A stretch of DNA of 22,397 bases from Bacteroidales bacterium. GTDB taxonomy: Bacteria; Bacteroidota; Bacteroidia; Bacteroidales; Marinilabiliaceae. Made by a program: the position numbers and the translations under genes. The notes beneath the pieces are model-generated. The model had not been told where the DNA came from. It worked only from the letters and a program-made list of their open reading frames with translations, and made no database searches. This document shows positions 1 through 7,492 of the stretch, piece after piece (position 1 is the stretch's first letter; every line of letters begins with the position of its first letter). The DNA is taken from contig SFOL01000024.1 of the NCBI GenBank assembly GCA_004552385.1, forward strand, positions 1 through 22,397. The letters run 5' to 3'.

Positions 1-298
1 GCACACCCAAGACTAAAGGGACGGGGCGCTCGTACTCTTCTTTGTTATTGGCAAAGAAATGCACAAAGAACAGGAAAGGGCTGTCCTCCTTAACGTCTAA
101 AGCACATCCCACATGATATGGGAATTGCTTAAACTCTTGCCTCATCTGAGTGAACTTCACCCCAGCATCAAGCAGGCGTGGGCCTACTTGGGCGACGAAC
201 TCAGGACTGCTGCACTCTTTCTGGAAGAGGTTTGCAACCTCGCTCCAAAAGCGGGGCTCATCGGCCTCCCTCAACTTGAAAATTTCTTCAATTCTCAT
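1..298 (-). CDS. unrecognised protein, N-terminal 99 residues (gene runs off the window)
   Basis: An open frame on the minus strand begins with ATG at 298 and stays open to base 1, giving 99 residues without a stop; the 3' end is outside the window. The protein begins MRIEEIFKLREADEPRFWSE and is soluble-looking, with an amphipathic, charged N-terminal half and an aromatic-rich stretch near residues 74-82 (FLFFVHFF). I do not recognise a family. There is no clear Shine-Dalgarno site, only an A/T-rich leader, which is normal for Bacteroidetes. Base composition is about 50% GC in the line I counted, lower than the genes upstream. It sits 266 bases downstream of queA on the same strand, behind a possible weak terminator, so it is probably a separate unit. 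Coding status is fairly sure, function unknown. Confidence 0.65.
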   Translation of the reverse strand, partial: MRIEEIFKLREADEPRFWSEVANLFQKECSSPEFVAQVGPRLLDAGVKFTQMRQEFKQFPYHVGCALDVKEDSPFLFFVHFFANNKEEYERPVPLVLGV

Positions 299-507
299 GG
301 TTAAACAATTAAATGATTAAAAAATAAAATAGGATTCATTAAACTGCTTGACTATCGAAAAGTTCAATTTTCAAGAGCGGGACATCACATACTTTAATGA
401 CCATTGGCAAAAATCTATGTTGGTAAACGCTCAGACCAAGACATAAACCATGCCAAAACTTTGGGATGCTTCAGAAAGCTATAAATAATATTTAAAAAGT
501 CGCATTA

Positions 508-526
508 CATCCGAAATTTCCGGATG
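508..526 (-). terminator. weak hairpin terminator candidate after queA
   Basis: A 6-bp perfect inverted repeat (CATCCG/CGGATG) with a 7-base loop lies 39 bases past the queA stop. Read on the minus strand it is followed by a TTTTT run about nine bases later. The stem is short, so this is only a plausible end for the purD-queA transcript. Confidence 0.35.
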
Positions 527-564
527 CAACACGACAATTTCGTAAAAGTTATTGCTGGTAAGCT

Positions 565-1614
565 CTATATAATCAGCATCGCGTCGCCATAGGGGCCTAT
601 GCGGTAGCCCTCTTTGATGGCGAGGTTGTGAGCGTCCATCACCTTCTGATATCCGCCGAACGCGCACACGACCATGAGCATGGTGGACATGGAGAGGTGG
701 AAGTTGGAGATGAGGGCCGTAGGGACTTGGAACTCGTAGGGAGGGAAGATGAACTTGTTGGTCCAGCCGTCATAGGGTGTTATGTGGCCGAAGGTGGAGA
801 CGGCGGACTCGAGCGCGCGCACGACGGTTGTTCCGACGGCGCATATTCGATGTTCAGAATCCTTGGCCTTGTTCACGCGGTCCACGGCAGGCTGGAGGAT
901 GTTCATCTGCTCAGAATCCATCTTATGCTTGGTGAGATCCTCCACCTCGACGTCACGGAAGCCTCCGAGACCGACATGCAGCGTCACGTCGGCGAAGTCG
1001 ATGCCCTTGAGCTCGCACCTCTTGTAGAGCTGACGGCTGAAGTGGAGAGCAGCCGTGGGCGAGGCAACTGCACCCTCCACCTTAGCGAAGATGGTCTGAT
1101 AGTTCTCGACGTCCTCGGGCTCCGGGTCGCGCTTGATGCAGTCTGGCAGTGGGGTCTGCCCGAGCGAGTAGAGCGCCTCGCGGAACTCCTCCTGCGACCC
1201 CTCGTAGAGGAATCGAAGCGTGCGGCCGCGGCTTGTGGTGTTGTCAATGACCTCAGCAATCATAGACTGATCCTCGCCAAAGTAAAGCTTGTTGCCAATT
1301 CGTATTTTGCGCGCAGGGTCGACCAGCACGTCCCACAGGTGCTGCTCGTGGTTGAGTTCACGGAGCAGGAAGACCTCGATGCGTGCGCCGGTGCGCTCCT
1401 TGTTACCATATAACTTGGCAGGGAAGACTCGCGTGTTGTTGACAACCATCACGTCGCCATCGTCAAAATAGTCGAGGACGTCGCTGAACATCCTGTGCTC
1501 AATCTCGCCCGTCTTCTTGTGGAGGACCATAAGGCGCGCGTCGTCCCTGTTGATGGTGGGATATTGCGCTATTTGCTCCTCTGGATACCTGTACTCGAAC
1601 TCGGAAAGCTTCAT
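565..1614 (-). CDS. queA: S-adenosylmethionine:tRNA ribosyltransferase-isomerase QueA
   Basis: The 349-residue protein matches QueA in length and motifs: N-terminal KLSEFEYRYPEEQIAQYP, VVNNTRVFPAKL at about 57-68, GAVASPTAALHF at about 181-192, HVGLGGF near 213-219 and NFHLSMSTMLM near 304-314. QueA transfers and rearranges the ribosyl part of SAM onto preQ1 in tRNA wobble position 34, giving epoxyqueuosine; it is cytosolic. ATG at 1614 is chosen because it lines up with the usual QueA N-terminus; a longer frame upstream (to 1671) adds 19 residues unlike the family. It lies 65 bases after truB and is the last gene of the purD-queA cluster. The usual NFHxPxST motif reads NFHLSMST here, with Pro replaced by Ser. 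Identification is secure. Confidence 0.96.
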   Translation of the reverse strand: MKLSEFEYRYPEEQIAQYPTINRDDARLMVLHKKTGEIEHRMFSDVLDYFDDGDVMVVNNTRVFPAKLYGNKERTGARIEVFLLRELNHEQHLWDVLVDPARKIRIGNKLYFGEDQSMIAEVIDNTTSRGRTLRFLYEGSQEEFREALYSLGQTPLPDCIKRDPEPEDVENYQTIFAKVEGAVASPTAALHFSRQLYKRCELKGIDFADVTLHVGLGGFRDVEVEDLTKHKMDSEQMNILQPAVDRVNKAKDSEHRICAVGTTVVRALESAVSTFGHITPYDGWTNKFIFPPYEFQVPTALISNFHLSMSTMLMVVCAFGGYQKVMDAHNLAIKEGYRIGPYGDAMLII

Positions 1615-1679
1615 TATGATACTGAATGAGTTTATTATATATCGGCATAGCCTCACGGCTACGCCCTTCAACGTTTTTC

Positions 1680-2468
1680 TTAGTTTTGAGAAGGGGCTTC
1701 AGCCTCTGAGTGGCCATGAGCACACTCTTGCGGCTCCGCCCTCTTGACGTGGCTCGCCACGAAGTCGACCGCCTCGTCAATCGAGAGGGCGTCCGCCACG
1801 GCGTAAGAGCCGACCCGCGTGCGCCGCAGCCCCGTAAGGTAGGCCCCGGAGCCAAGGGCGGCGCCGAGGTCGCGGGCGAGAGAGCGGATATAGGTGCCCT
1901 TGGTGCACGCCACCCGCAAGACGAGCTCAGCCGTGGGACGGTCGTCAGAGGCAGGCTCGAAACTGACCACCTCGAGCTCGGAAAGCGTTATGGGCCTCGC
2001 CTTGAGCTGCACCTCGTCCTCGCGTCCTTTGCGGGCGTATTCGTAGGCCCGGTGACCGTCAATGCGTATTGCGGAGTGCATGGGCGGCACTTGCATCACG
2101 TCTCCCAGAAACTGGTTCCGTAGGACGTCCTCAACCAATTGCCTCGTGACGTGGCCTGCGGGGAAACTTGCGTCGACCGGGGTCTCCGCGTCGGAGCTTG
2201 GGGTAGTCTGACCTATGCGAATGTTGGCCACGTACTCCTTGTCATGATCCATGAGGGCTTGTATGCCCTTGGTGGCCTTGCCCGTGCAGACGATGACAAG
2301 CCCTGTGGCAAGTGGGTCGAGGGTGCCGGCGTGCCCTACCTTGATTTTTTTAATCCCACCGAAACGGCGCAGGGCAAAGCGTACCTTGTTCACGACGTCG
2401 AACGAAGTCCACTCCATGGGCTTGTCGATGAGGAACAGGTGGCCGGCAAAGAAATCGACATTCTCCAT
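1680..2468 (-). CDS. truB: tRNA pseudouridine-55 synthase TruB
   Basis: The 262-residue protein carries the TruB signature GHAGTLDPLATGLV at about 45-58, where D51 is the expected catalytic aspartate, and KGTYIRSLARDLG in the second half. TruB isomerises U55 in the T-loop of tRNAs to pseudouridine in the cytosol. The N-terminus starts with FLIDKPMEWTSFDVV, the usual TruB opening, a few residues after ATG 2468, which supports that start. The last 20 residues or so are a polar, low-complexity tail (AEPQECAHGHSEAEAPSQN), so a large C-terminal PUA domain is absent. It begins 12 bases after the uppP stop and is followed by queA, the usual Bacteroidetes order. Confidence 0.96.
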   Translation of the reverse strand: MENVDFFAGHLFLIDKPMEWTSFDVVNKVRFALRRFGGIKKIKVGHAGTLDPLATGLVIVCTGKATKGIQALMDHDKEYVANIRIGQTTPSSDAETPVDASFPAGHVTRQLVEDVLRNQFLGDVMQVPPMHSAIRIDGHRAYEYARKGREDEVQLKARPITLSELEVVSFEPASDDRPTAELVLRVACTKGTYIRSLARDLGAALGSGAYLTGLRRTRVGSYAVADALSIDEAVDFVASHVKRAEPQECAHGHSEAEAPSQN

Positions 2469-2480
2469 GCGAGAAATGGA

Positions 2481-3284
2481 TTACGCGAGGAAAATGAGAG
2501 ACAGAAGCCCCGCGATGGCGCAGTAGGCGGCGAAATAGATGAGCTTGCCTCGACGGACCAGGCTAATCATGATCTTGCACGCCAGGCAACCTGAGACGAA
2601 AGCCGCGAGGAAGCCGGCGAGGAGGGTCACAGGCGAGACAGTAGACGCCGCCATGGCCTCATTAGAGTCTCCGAAGAGCTTTATGCCGTCGAGCAAGGCC
2701 TCACCAAGGATTGGCGGGATGACCATAAGGAAGGAGAACTGCGCGAGTGTCTCCTTCTTATTACCAAGCAGGAGACCCGTGGCTATGGTGGTGCCGGAAC
2801 GAGAGAGACCCGGCAGCACGGCGCACGCCTGCGAAAGGCCAATTATGAAGGCGTCGACAAGGCTAATCTCATTTTTCTCCCTCGGCTTGGCGAAATAGGA
2901 GAAGGCGAGGAGAAGCGCCGTCACGATGAGCATGACGGAAACGATGAGCACGCCCGAGCCGAAAATCTGCTCGACCCTGTCCTTGAAAAAGACGCCCACG
3001 ATGCCTATGGGGATCATTGAGACGAGGATGTTGATGGCGTATCGCGTTGCGTCGTTCATCTTAAACTCGAAGAGACCCTTGAAGATCCACCATATCTCGC
3101 GCCAAAGGATTACGATGGTGGAGAGGACCGTGGCCACATGGACAACGATGGTGAAGGTGAGGTTCTCCTCGGCGTCGACTCCGAAAAGATGCGACACGAT
3201 GCAAAGATGACCGCTACTTGAGACGGGCAAGTATTCCGTGAGGCCTTGAATCAGGCCGAGAAAGACAGCTTGAAGAGTATCCAT
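2481..3284 (-). CDS. uppP: undecaprenyl-diphosphatase UppP (BacA)
   Basis: The 267-residue integral membrane protein has both BacA/UppP signatures: GLIQGLTEYLPVSSSGH at 10-26 and PGLSRSGTT at 158-166. The enzyme removes a phosphate from undecaprenyl diphosphate on the outer face of the inner membrane, recycling the lipid carrier for peptidoglycan and surface glycans; the family gives bacitracin resistance when overproduced. Several hydrophobic spans are visible (about 43-61, 84-100, 111-131, 217-240, 249-266). ATG at 3284 gives the family N-terminus MDTLQAVFLG; an in-frame GTG at 3299 would add five residues and is less likely. It sits between the DUF3098 gene (about 100 bases upstream) and truB. 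Confidence 0.95.
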   Translation of the reverse strand: MDTLQAVFLGLIQGLTEYLPVSSSGHLCIVSHLFGVDAEENLTFTIVVHVATVLSTIVILWREIWWIFKGLFEFKMNDATRYAINILVSMIPIGIVGVFFKDRVEQIFGSGVLIVSVMLIVTALLLAFSYFAKPREKNEISLVDAFIIGLSQACAVLPGLSRSGTTIATGLLLGNKKETLAQFSFLMVIPPILGEALLDGIKLFGDSNEAMAASTVSPVTLLAGFLAAFVSGCLACKIMISLVRRGKLIYFAAYCAIAGLLSLIFLA

Positions 3285-3386
3285 AAAAGTGTTGTGCACG
3301 CAAAAGCCGCCTCCAAAGTGGGGGACGGCATGCTCGTCGGGTTATATTACACATTAAAAGCAGTTGGCACTCCGCGCCCACCGCAC

Positions 3387-3635
3387 CTATTTCTTCATGA
3401 TGGCGAAAACCTCGAAAACGAAACCTGCCAATACGACTATCGGGGCAAGCGTTATGCGTCGGAAGCTATAAACGTCCTCGTTGAAGACGTCAGGGTCGTC
3501 GGATCCACCGCCAGCCATGAGGATGAAGCCTATCACTATGATGGCCAGCCCCACGGCGAGAAGCTTATAGTTCTTCATCCGCAGAGGGAAGAGCGAATTG
3601 GAGTCGTCCTTGCTCTCAATATCAGTTTTGCTCAT
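3387..3635 (-). CDS. DUF3098 family small membrane protein
   Basis: This 82-residue protein has two transmembrane segments (about 23-41 and 61-79) joined by the highly characteristic loop AGGGSDDPDVFNEDVYSFRR. It is the Bacteroidetes DUF3098 family, conserved between ftsX and uppP but without a known biochemical function. The conserved position suggests a role linked to division or envelope synthesis; this is inference from context only. ATG at 3635 is chosen because it matches family length; the longer frame starts with TTG at 3686 and would place the start only three bases from the ftsX stop. Spacing to ftsX is 53 bases. Confidence 0.9.
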   Translation of the reverse strand: MSKTDIESKDDSNSLFPLRMKNYKLLAVGLAIIVIGFILMAGGGSDDPDVFNEDVYSFRRITLAPIVVLAGFVFEVFAIMKK

Positions 3636-3688
3636 ATTCAGGAAAAGGTGGGAATGATTACGAATGACAGAAAGGCGTGTCCGCAAGC

Positions 3689-4567
3689 CTACACGTAGAG
3701 GTCCGCGGTGCGAAGGTTGAGATACCTGTTGACAGACCTCGTGGTGGAGATAAGCGTTATGACGACCCCGGTGAGGAACACCACGGCGAAGAGCAGTACG
3801 AGGTAATAAGGATTATTAAACCCGACGATGCCCGGGAGCTCGCGCGCCGAGAAGAAGACGATGACGGCGAGCATGGCGTTGGCCAGAAGACCACCCACGA
3901 GACCCTGAATGACCGCCGACGCCAGGAACGGGCGACGTATGAAGCCGCGCGTGGCGCCAACAAGCTGCATGGCCCGGATGAGGAAGCGCTTGCTGTAGAC
4001 CATAAGGCGCACCGTGTTATTAATGAGCGTGATGGCCACGAGGAGCATCAGCACGGAGAAGCCGAGCAGGACGAAGGATATTTTACGGACATTGTCGTGG
4101 ATGAGATTGACCACGTCTTTCTCATAATTAACGTCGCGCACCGACTTGTAGGCCCTGACCTGCTCGGCCAAGGCTGCCATGCCCTCCTCGTTGGCGTATT
4201 GTGCAAAGAGCTTGACCTCCATCGACGGGAGGAGGGGGTTCTCGTCGAGCATGTCGAGGAAGTTCTCACCGAGGTTAGCCTCCATCTCTCGTGCGGCCTC
4301 CTCCTTGTCAATATACCGCACCGACTTGACTTGTGGGGTCGCGAGCAGCTGCTTCTCAATCTGCCTGACCTCGGCGTCGCGGGTGTCGGGTGCGAACGTC
4401 ACCGTGAGGCTCAAATTCTCCTTGACATAAGACGAGACCCTGTTGGCGTTGAGCACCAGGAGCCCAATCATGCCGAGCAGGAAAAGGACGAGCGCAATGG
4501 ATATCGTCGTCGTGAAATATGAGCTGCGGAGCTTCCTCGCGGCCGCAGTGCTATTGGTGTTTGGCAT
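3689..4567 (-). CDS. ftsX: cell-division protein FtsX
   Basis: The 292-residue protein has FtsX architecture: a short cytoplasmic N-terminus, TM1 at about 21-41, a periplasmic domain at 43-160 containing IEKQLLATPQVKSVRYIDKE, then three TM segments (about 163-184, 214-240, 255-276). FtsX pairs with the ATPase FtsE and transmits its cycle to periplasmic peptidoglycan hydrolases or their activators. No ftsE is next to it here; in Bacteroidetes ftsE is normally elsewhere. Start ATG 4567 is the first in-frame start and lies about 22 bases after a TAACTTTG -7 box, so this gene may have its own promoter within the cluster. Downstream neighbours are DUF3098 and uppP. Confidence 0.93.
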   Translation of the reverse strand: MPNTNSTAAARKLRSSYFTTTISIALVLFLLGMIGLLVLNANRVSSYVKENLSLTVTFAPDTRDAEVRQIEKQLLATPQVKSVRYIDKEEAAREMEANLGENFLDMLDENPLLPSMEVKLFAQYANEEGMAALAEQVRAYKSVRDVNYEKDVVNLIHDNVRKISFVLLGFSVLMLLVAITLINNTVRLMVYSKRFLIRAMQLVGATRGFIRRPFLASAVIQGLVGGLLANAMLAVIVFFSARELPGIVGFNNPYYLVLLFAVVFLTGVVITLISTTRSVNRYLNLRTADLYV

Positions 4568-4588
4568 ATAGTACGTCTACAATGCAGA

Positions 4589-4596
4589 CAAAGTTA
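4589..4596 (-). promoter_or_regulatory. Bacteroidetes -7 box (TAACTTTG) ahead of ftsX
   Basis: Minus-strand TAACTTTG matches the TAnnTTTG consensus exactly. A TTTG lies at 4611-4614, but the 14-base spacer is shorter than the roughly 19-21 usual for the -33 element, so only the -7 box is well supported. The 97-base gap between the DUF6427 gene and ftsX is otherwise non-coding. Confidence 0.5.
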
Positions 4597-4664
4597 GCTA
4601 TAAAAGCGGTCAAAAAGGTTAAAAAATGAGAAGTAAAAGTTAAGTGGACGGGGCGCGGCGGCTT

Positions 4665-5645
4665 TTATACAAAGATGATCCAAGCGGTGACCGAGATAAG
4701 CGCCACGAGATAGGCAGTGCGAACCCGCGGCGAGCGCACGCCCGTCAAAAAGACCGGCATAAAGAGCGACGCGCCGACAGCGGCCACATTCTGAAGCTCA
4801 TAAGAGAAGCCCGGAAGCGACATGAGGAACACGGCGAAAAAGAAAACCCACTCGGCGACACGTATCCGCCGGCTCTCTTGTATGTTCAGCTCGGAGAGGT
4901 GCCTCTGGATGGAAATGGCCCCGGAGACCACGGCAGTGAGCGCGATAGCCATGTAGGTGGCAGAGAAGGCTCCGACCTTCCAGAGCGACTGAGTGTCGAA
5001 CATGGCACGGGCGAAAGCGCGCAACCCTTCAAATGGCGAAGCTGAGAAAAGCTCAACGGCAAAGGCCACGAACGCCACGCCGCCCGCGCCGACAAGGGCG
5101 GCTGCGAGACAACGCAGGCTGGAGAGGCGCAGCACAAAGAGCATAAAGAGGAAAAATGGCAGGAACCATACGCCCTTGGCCCAGAAAAGGGAGCCCGCAG
5201 CAAGTACGGCGAAGCCCCACGCCACACTGGCATAAGGATAGTCCTTGCGCATGGCGGAGAAAAGACGGTCCACGCCCCACGCTAAGAAGAGGGTGTAGAC
5301 CAAGACGGGCTGGAACGCGACAGAATGCCTCAGGCCGCCGCACAGGATGACAAAAAGCAAACCGGCGACCGCCCCCTGCTGAGAGGCGAGCCCGTACCGG
5401 TTTGCTATATTATTAACAATCAAGGCGCAAAGCGCCACAGAGACTATGGCAAGAGCCGAAGCGAGCCCGCTAAGAGGCGAGACGTGGCCAAAGACGGTGT
5501 TCCACAGCGGGGCGTAAGACAGGGCCTGGTCACCCACCACGTAGAACTCGGGATGTAGGATGAGCCTGAGCCTGAGCAGAACAAGTATGGCGAGCATGGC
5601 CAAGTAGGCCAGCACATTGCCTCGCGAGAAGAAGCGGACGAGCAT
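4665..5645 (-). CDS. DUF6427-type polytopic membrane protein
   Basis: A 326-residue, strongly hydrophobic protein with about eight to ten predicted membrane spans, beginning MLVRFFSRGNVLAYLAMLAI. The opening (RFF-SRGN) and the position between purD and ftsX are those of the Bacteroidetes DUF6427 family; the assignment rests on this resemblance and on synteny and is not certain. No catalytic motif is visible and no function is known. Its start is 9 bases after the purD stop, so it is almost certainly co-transcribed with purD. Context suggests an inner-membrane role, nothing more specific. Confidence 0.75.
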   Translation of the reverse strand: MLVRFFSRGNVLAYLAMLAILVLLRLRLILHPEFYVVGDQALSYAPLWNTVFGHVSPLSGLASALAIVSVALCALIVNNIANRYGLASQQGAVAGLLFVILCGGLRHSVAFQPVLVYTLFLAWGVDRLFSAMRKDYPYASVAWGFAVLAAGSLFWAKGVWFLPFFLFMLFVLRLSSLRCLAAALVGAGGVAFVAFAVELFSASPFEGLRAFARAMFDTQSLWKVGAFSATYMAIALTAVVSGAISIQRHLSELNIQESRRIRVAEWVFFFAVFLMSLPGFSYELQNVAAVGASLFMPVFLTGVRSPRVRTAYLVALISVTAWIIFV

Positions 5646-5654
5646 CGCCTACCG

Positions 5655-6959
5655 TTACTTGGCCGCGCGTTGATCGCGGATGCGTATCATGTCCTGGCCA
5701 ATGTCGTGGCGGAAGAAGCGCCCATCGAACTTGATCTTCTCGGCATTGCGATATGAGCGGCTGAGCGCCCCCTCGATGTCGTCGGCAAGCGAGGAGACTG
5801 CAATCACGCGGCCGCCGCTGGTCACGATACGGCCGTCGGCGTCGCTCTTGGTGCCGGCGTGGAAGAGGATGGAGTCAGAGTCGACAGCGTCGAAGCCAGA
5901 CATGGCCACGCCCTTGGCGTAAGAGCCGGGGTATCCGCCCGAGACGAGCATGACGGTGGTGCAGACGCGCGGGTCAACCTTGACAGTCTCGTCCGAAAGG
6001 CGGCCCTCGGCTGTGGCGACGAAGAGGTCGACGAGGTCGGACTGCAGGCGCGGCATGACGACCTCGGTCTCGGGATCCCCCATGCGGACATTATACTCGA
6101 TGACGTAAGGTTCGCCGCCGCAGTTCATTAGTCCGAGGAAGATGAAACCCTTGTAAGGGATGCCATCTTTCTGAAGACCCTCGACCGTCGGGCGTACGAC
6201 ACGATCCTCCACTTTCCTCATAAACTCGGCATCGGCGAACGGCACAGGCGAGACGGCTCCCATGCCGCCCGTGTTGGGGCCCTCGTCATTGTCGCGGATA
6301 CGCTTGTAGTCTTTGGCCTCGGGCAGGATGACGTACCCCTTGCCATCGGTAAGGACGAAGACGGAGAGCTCGACGCCGGAGAGGTACTCCTCGATGACGA
6401 CCGTGGCGGAGGCTGAGCCGAACATGCCATCGAGCATGGCTCGCAGCTCCTTCTTGGCCTCGGCGAGGTCATCAATGATAAGCACACCCTTGCCCGCGGC
6501 CAGACCGTCGGCCTTGAGGACGTAGGGCGGGCGAAGCTCGTCGAGGAAAGCCTCGCCCTCGGCCACATTGGCACTGGTGAAGCTGCGGTAGCGTGCCGTC
6601 GGGATGTCATGGCGGACCATGAAAGCCTTGGCGAAATCTTTGCTGCCCTCGAGTTGCGCGCCGTGAGCCTGCGGGCCTATGACGGCCACCGCGGCGGTGC
6701 GCTTGTCGGCAAGGATGGCATCAGCGAGGCCGCGGACGAGCGGCTCCTCGGGCCCCACGACGACCATGTCGACCTTGTTGCTGACTATGAAGTCGCAGAC
6801 GGCGGGGTGGTCATTAGGGTCGAGCGGAGTGTTGACGCCGAAGCGAGAAGAGCCCGCGTTGCCAGGCGCGACGAAGAGTTTATCAAGAGACTTGCTCTGA
6901 CTGAGCTTCCAGGCGATGGCGTTTTCGCGGCCGCCAGAGCCGATGAGGAGAATATTCAA
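5655..6959 (-). CDS. purD: phosphoribosylamine-glycine ligase PurD
   Basis: The 434-residue protein is a full-length GAR synthetase: N-terminal GSGGRENAIAW at 7-17, FVAPGNAG at 29-36, GSKDFAKAFM at 105-114, the ATP-grasp signature VLKADGLAAGKGV at 147-159, PNTGGMGA at 228-235 and YNVRMGDPETEV at 289-300. It joins glycine to phosphoribosylamine with ATP in the second step of purine synthesis, in the cytosol. The family motif GGREH reads GGREN here (N13). Start ATG 6959 matches the family N-terminus. A TAACTTTG -7 box lies about 60 bases upstream and a second promoter lies further up, beyond a small ORF. First clearly identified gene of the purD-queA cluster. Confidence 0.97.
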   Translation of the reverse strand: MNILLIGSGGRENAIAWKLSQSKSLDKLFVAPGNAGSSRFGVNTPLDPNDHPAVCDFIVSNKVDMVVVGPEEPLVRGLADAILADKRTAAVAVIGPQAHGAQLEGSKDFAKAFMVRHDIPTARYRSFTSANVAEGEAFLDELRPPYVLKADGLAAGKGVLIIDDLAEAKKELRAMLDGMFGSASATVVIEEYLSGVELSVFVLTDGKGYVILPEAKDYKRIRDNDEGPNTGGMGAVSPVPFADAEFMRKVEDRVVRPTVEGLQKDGIPYKGFIFLGLMNCGGEPYVIEYNVRMGDPETEVVMPRLQSDLVDLFVATAEGRLSDETVKVDPRVCTTVMLVSGGYPGSYAKGVAMSGFDAVDSDSILFHAGTKSDADGRIVTSGGRVIAVSSLADDIEGALSRSYRNAEKIKFDGRFFRHDIGQDMIRIRDQRAAK

Positions 6960-7019
6960 AACCTTAAATATTAGTCGGTAAGACGTTAACTATGCCCGCA
7001 CACGGTGGCACAGGCTGCG

Positions 7020-7027
7020 CAAAGTTA
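7020..7027 (-). promoter_or_regulatory. -7 box (TAACTTTG) for purD
   Basis: Minus-strand TAACTTTG fits TAnnTTTG exactly and is followed by GCGC, leaving a leader of about 55 bases before the purD ATG. TTTG at 7044-7047 is a possible -33 element with a short 16-base spacer. The box overlaps the stop codon of the small ORF upstream. Confidence 0.5.
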
Positions 7028-7240
7028 TGGAAAAATAAGGCTACAAAGCGAACCGACCGTCATAAAAACGAGCATAGATACCGCCGCCGTCCGCCATCGA
7101 CCCGAGCCTCGACATAGGCCAAAGCCGCACAAGACGCGCCACGAGCGCGGGGCTACGCATATCGTGGTGGCGGCGTGACGGACGTCGTTGAAAACGTCGT
7201 CGAGGCTAACGCCAAGAAACTTACGGATAACCATGGCCAT
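7025..7240 (-). CDS. possible small protein (71 aa) upstream of purD
   Basis: An ATG-started frame of 71 codons begins MAMVIRKFLGVSLDDVFNDV; the first 25 residues look protein-like, then the sequence becomes rich in Cys, Trp and Arg and ends in a hydrophobic stretch (AAVSMLVFMTVGSLCSLIF) that could be a tail anchor. No family is recognised. What argues for expression is a good Bacteroidetes promoter 33 bases upstream (TATCTTTG with a TTG at -33 distance) and an A-rich leader. What argues against is the mixed composition of its second half, where another minus frame is also open. It could instead be a leader of the purD transcript or a decayed gene. Confidence 0.35.
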   Translation of the reverse strand: MAMVIRKFLGVSLDDVFNDVRHAATTICVAPRSWRVLCGFGLCRGSGRWRTAAVSMLVFMTVGSLCSLIFP

Positions 7241-7272
7241 GAAAGTGTTCTATTTGGTTTATTAATGCACAG

Positions 7273-7305
7273 CAAAGATAAGTAAACGGGCGATGGAGTG
7301 GTCAA
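7273..7305 (-). promoter_or_regulatory. promoter candidate: TTG, 22 bases, TATCTTTG
   Basis: On the minus strand, TATCTTTG (7273-7280) matches TAnnTTTG, with TTG at 7303-7305 as a -33 element, spacer 22. It would start transcription about 25 bases before the small ORF at 7240 and read on into purD. Confidence 0.5.
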
Positions 7306-7405
7306 GAAGCGGCGACGATGGATGAGATGGCCGGGAAAGGGATCGCAGAGGGCTGAATAGGCACCCTAAAAAGATAATGCACAGGGAAGTTTGGCGGAAA
7401 GATTA

Positions 7406-7413
7406 TAAATTTG
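7406..7413 (+). promoter_or_regulatory. -7 box (TAAATTTG) for the DUF2723 gene
   Basis: TAAATTTG fits TAnnTTTG and lies about 80 bases before the DUF2723 start. No TTG is seen at the expected -33 distance, so support is moderate. The intergenic region 6960-7492 also holds the two minus-strand promoter candidates and the small ORF; nothing else was recognised in it. Confidence 0.4.
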
Positions 7414-7492
7414 CTACCGATAGACGAAGCGCGACCTCAGCGCAAAACTATTCACTAACCGAGAGCCGTGGATACGGCTCAAACAAAAACGG

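Noticed and set aside
628..1413. 261-codon open frame on the plus strand
   Set aside because: It lies wholly antisense to queA, whose protein is unmistakable; the translation has the Glu/Val/His-rich look of an opposite-strand shadow of a GC-rich gene.
3677..4522. 281-codon open frame on the plus strand
   Set aside because: Antisense to ftsX; highly charged shadow translation with no domain.
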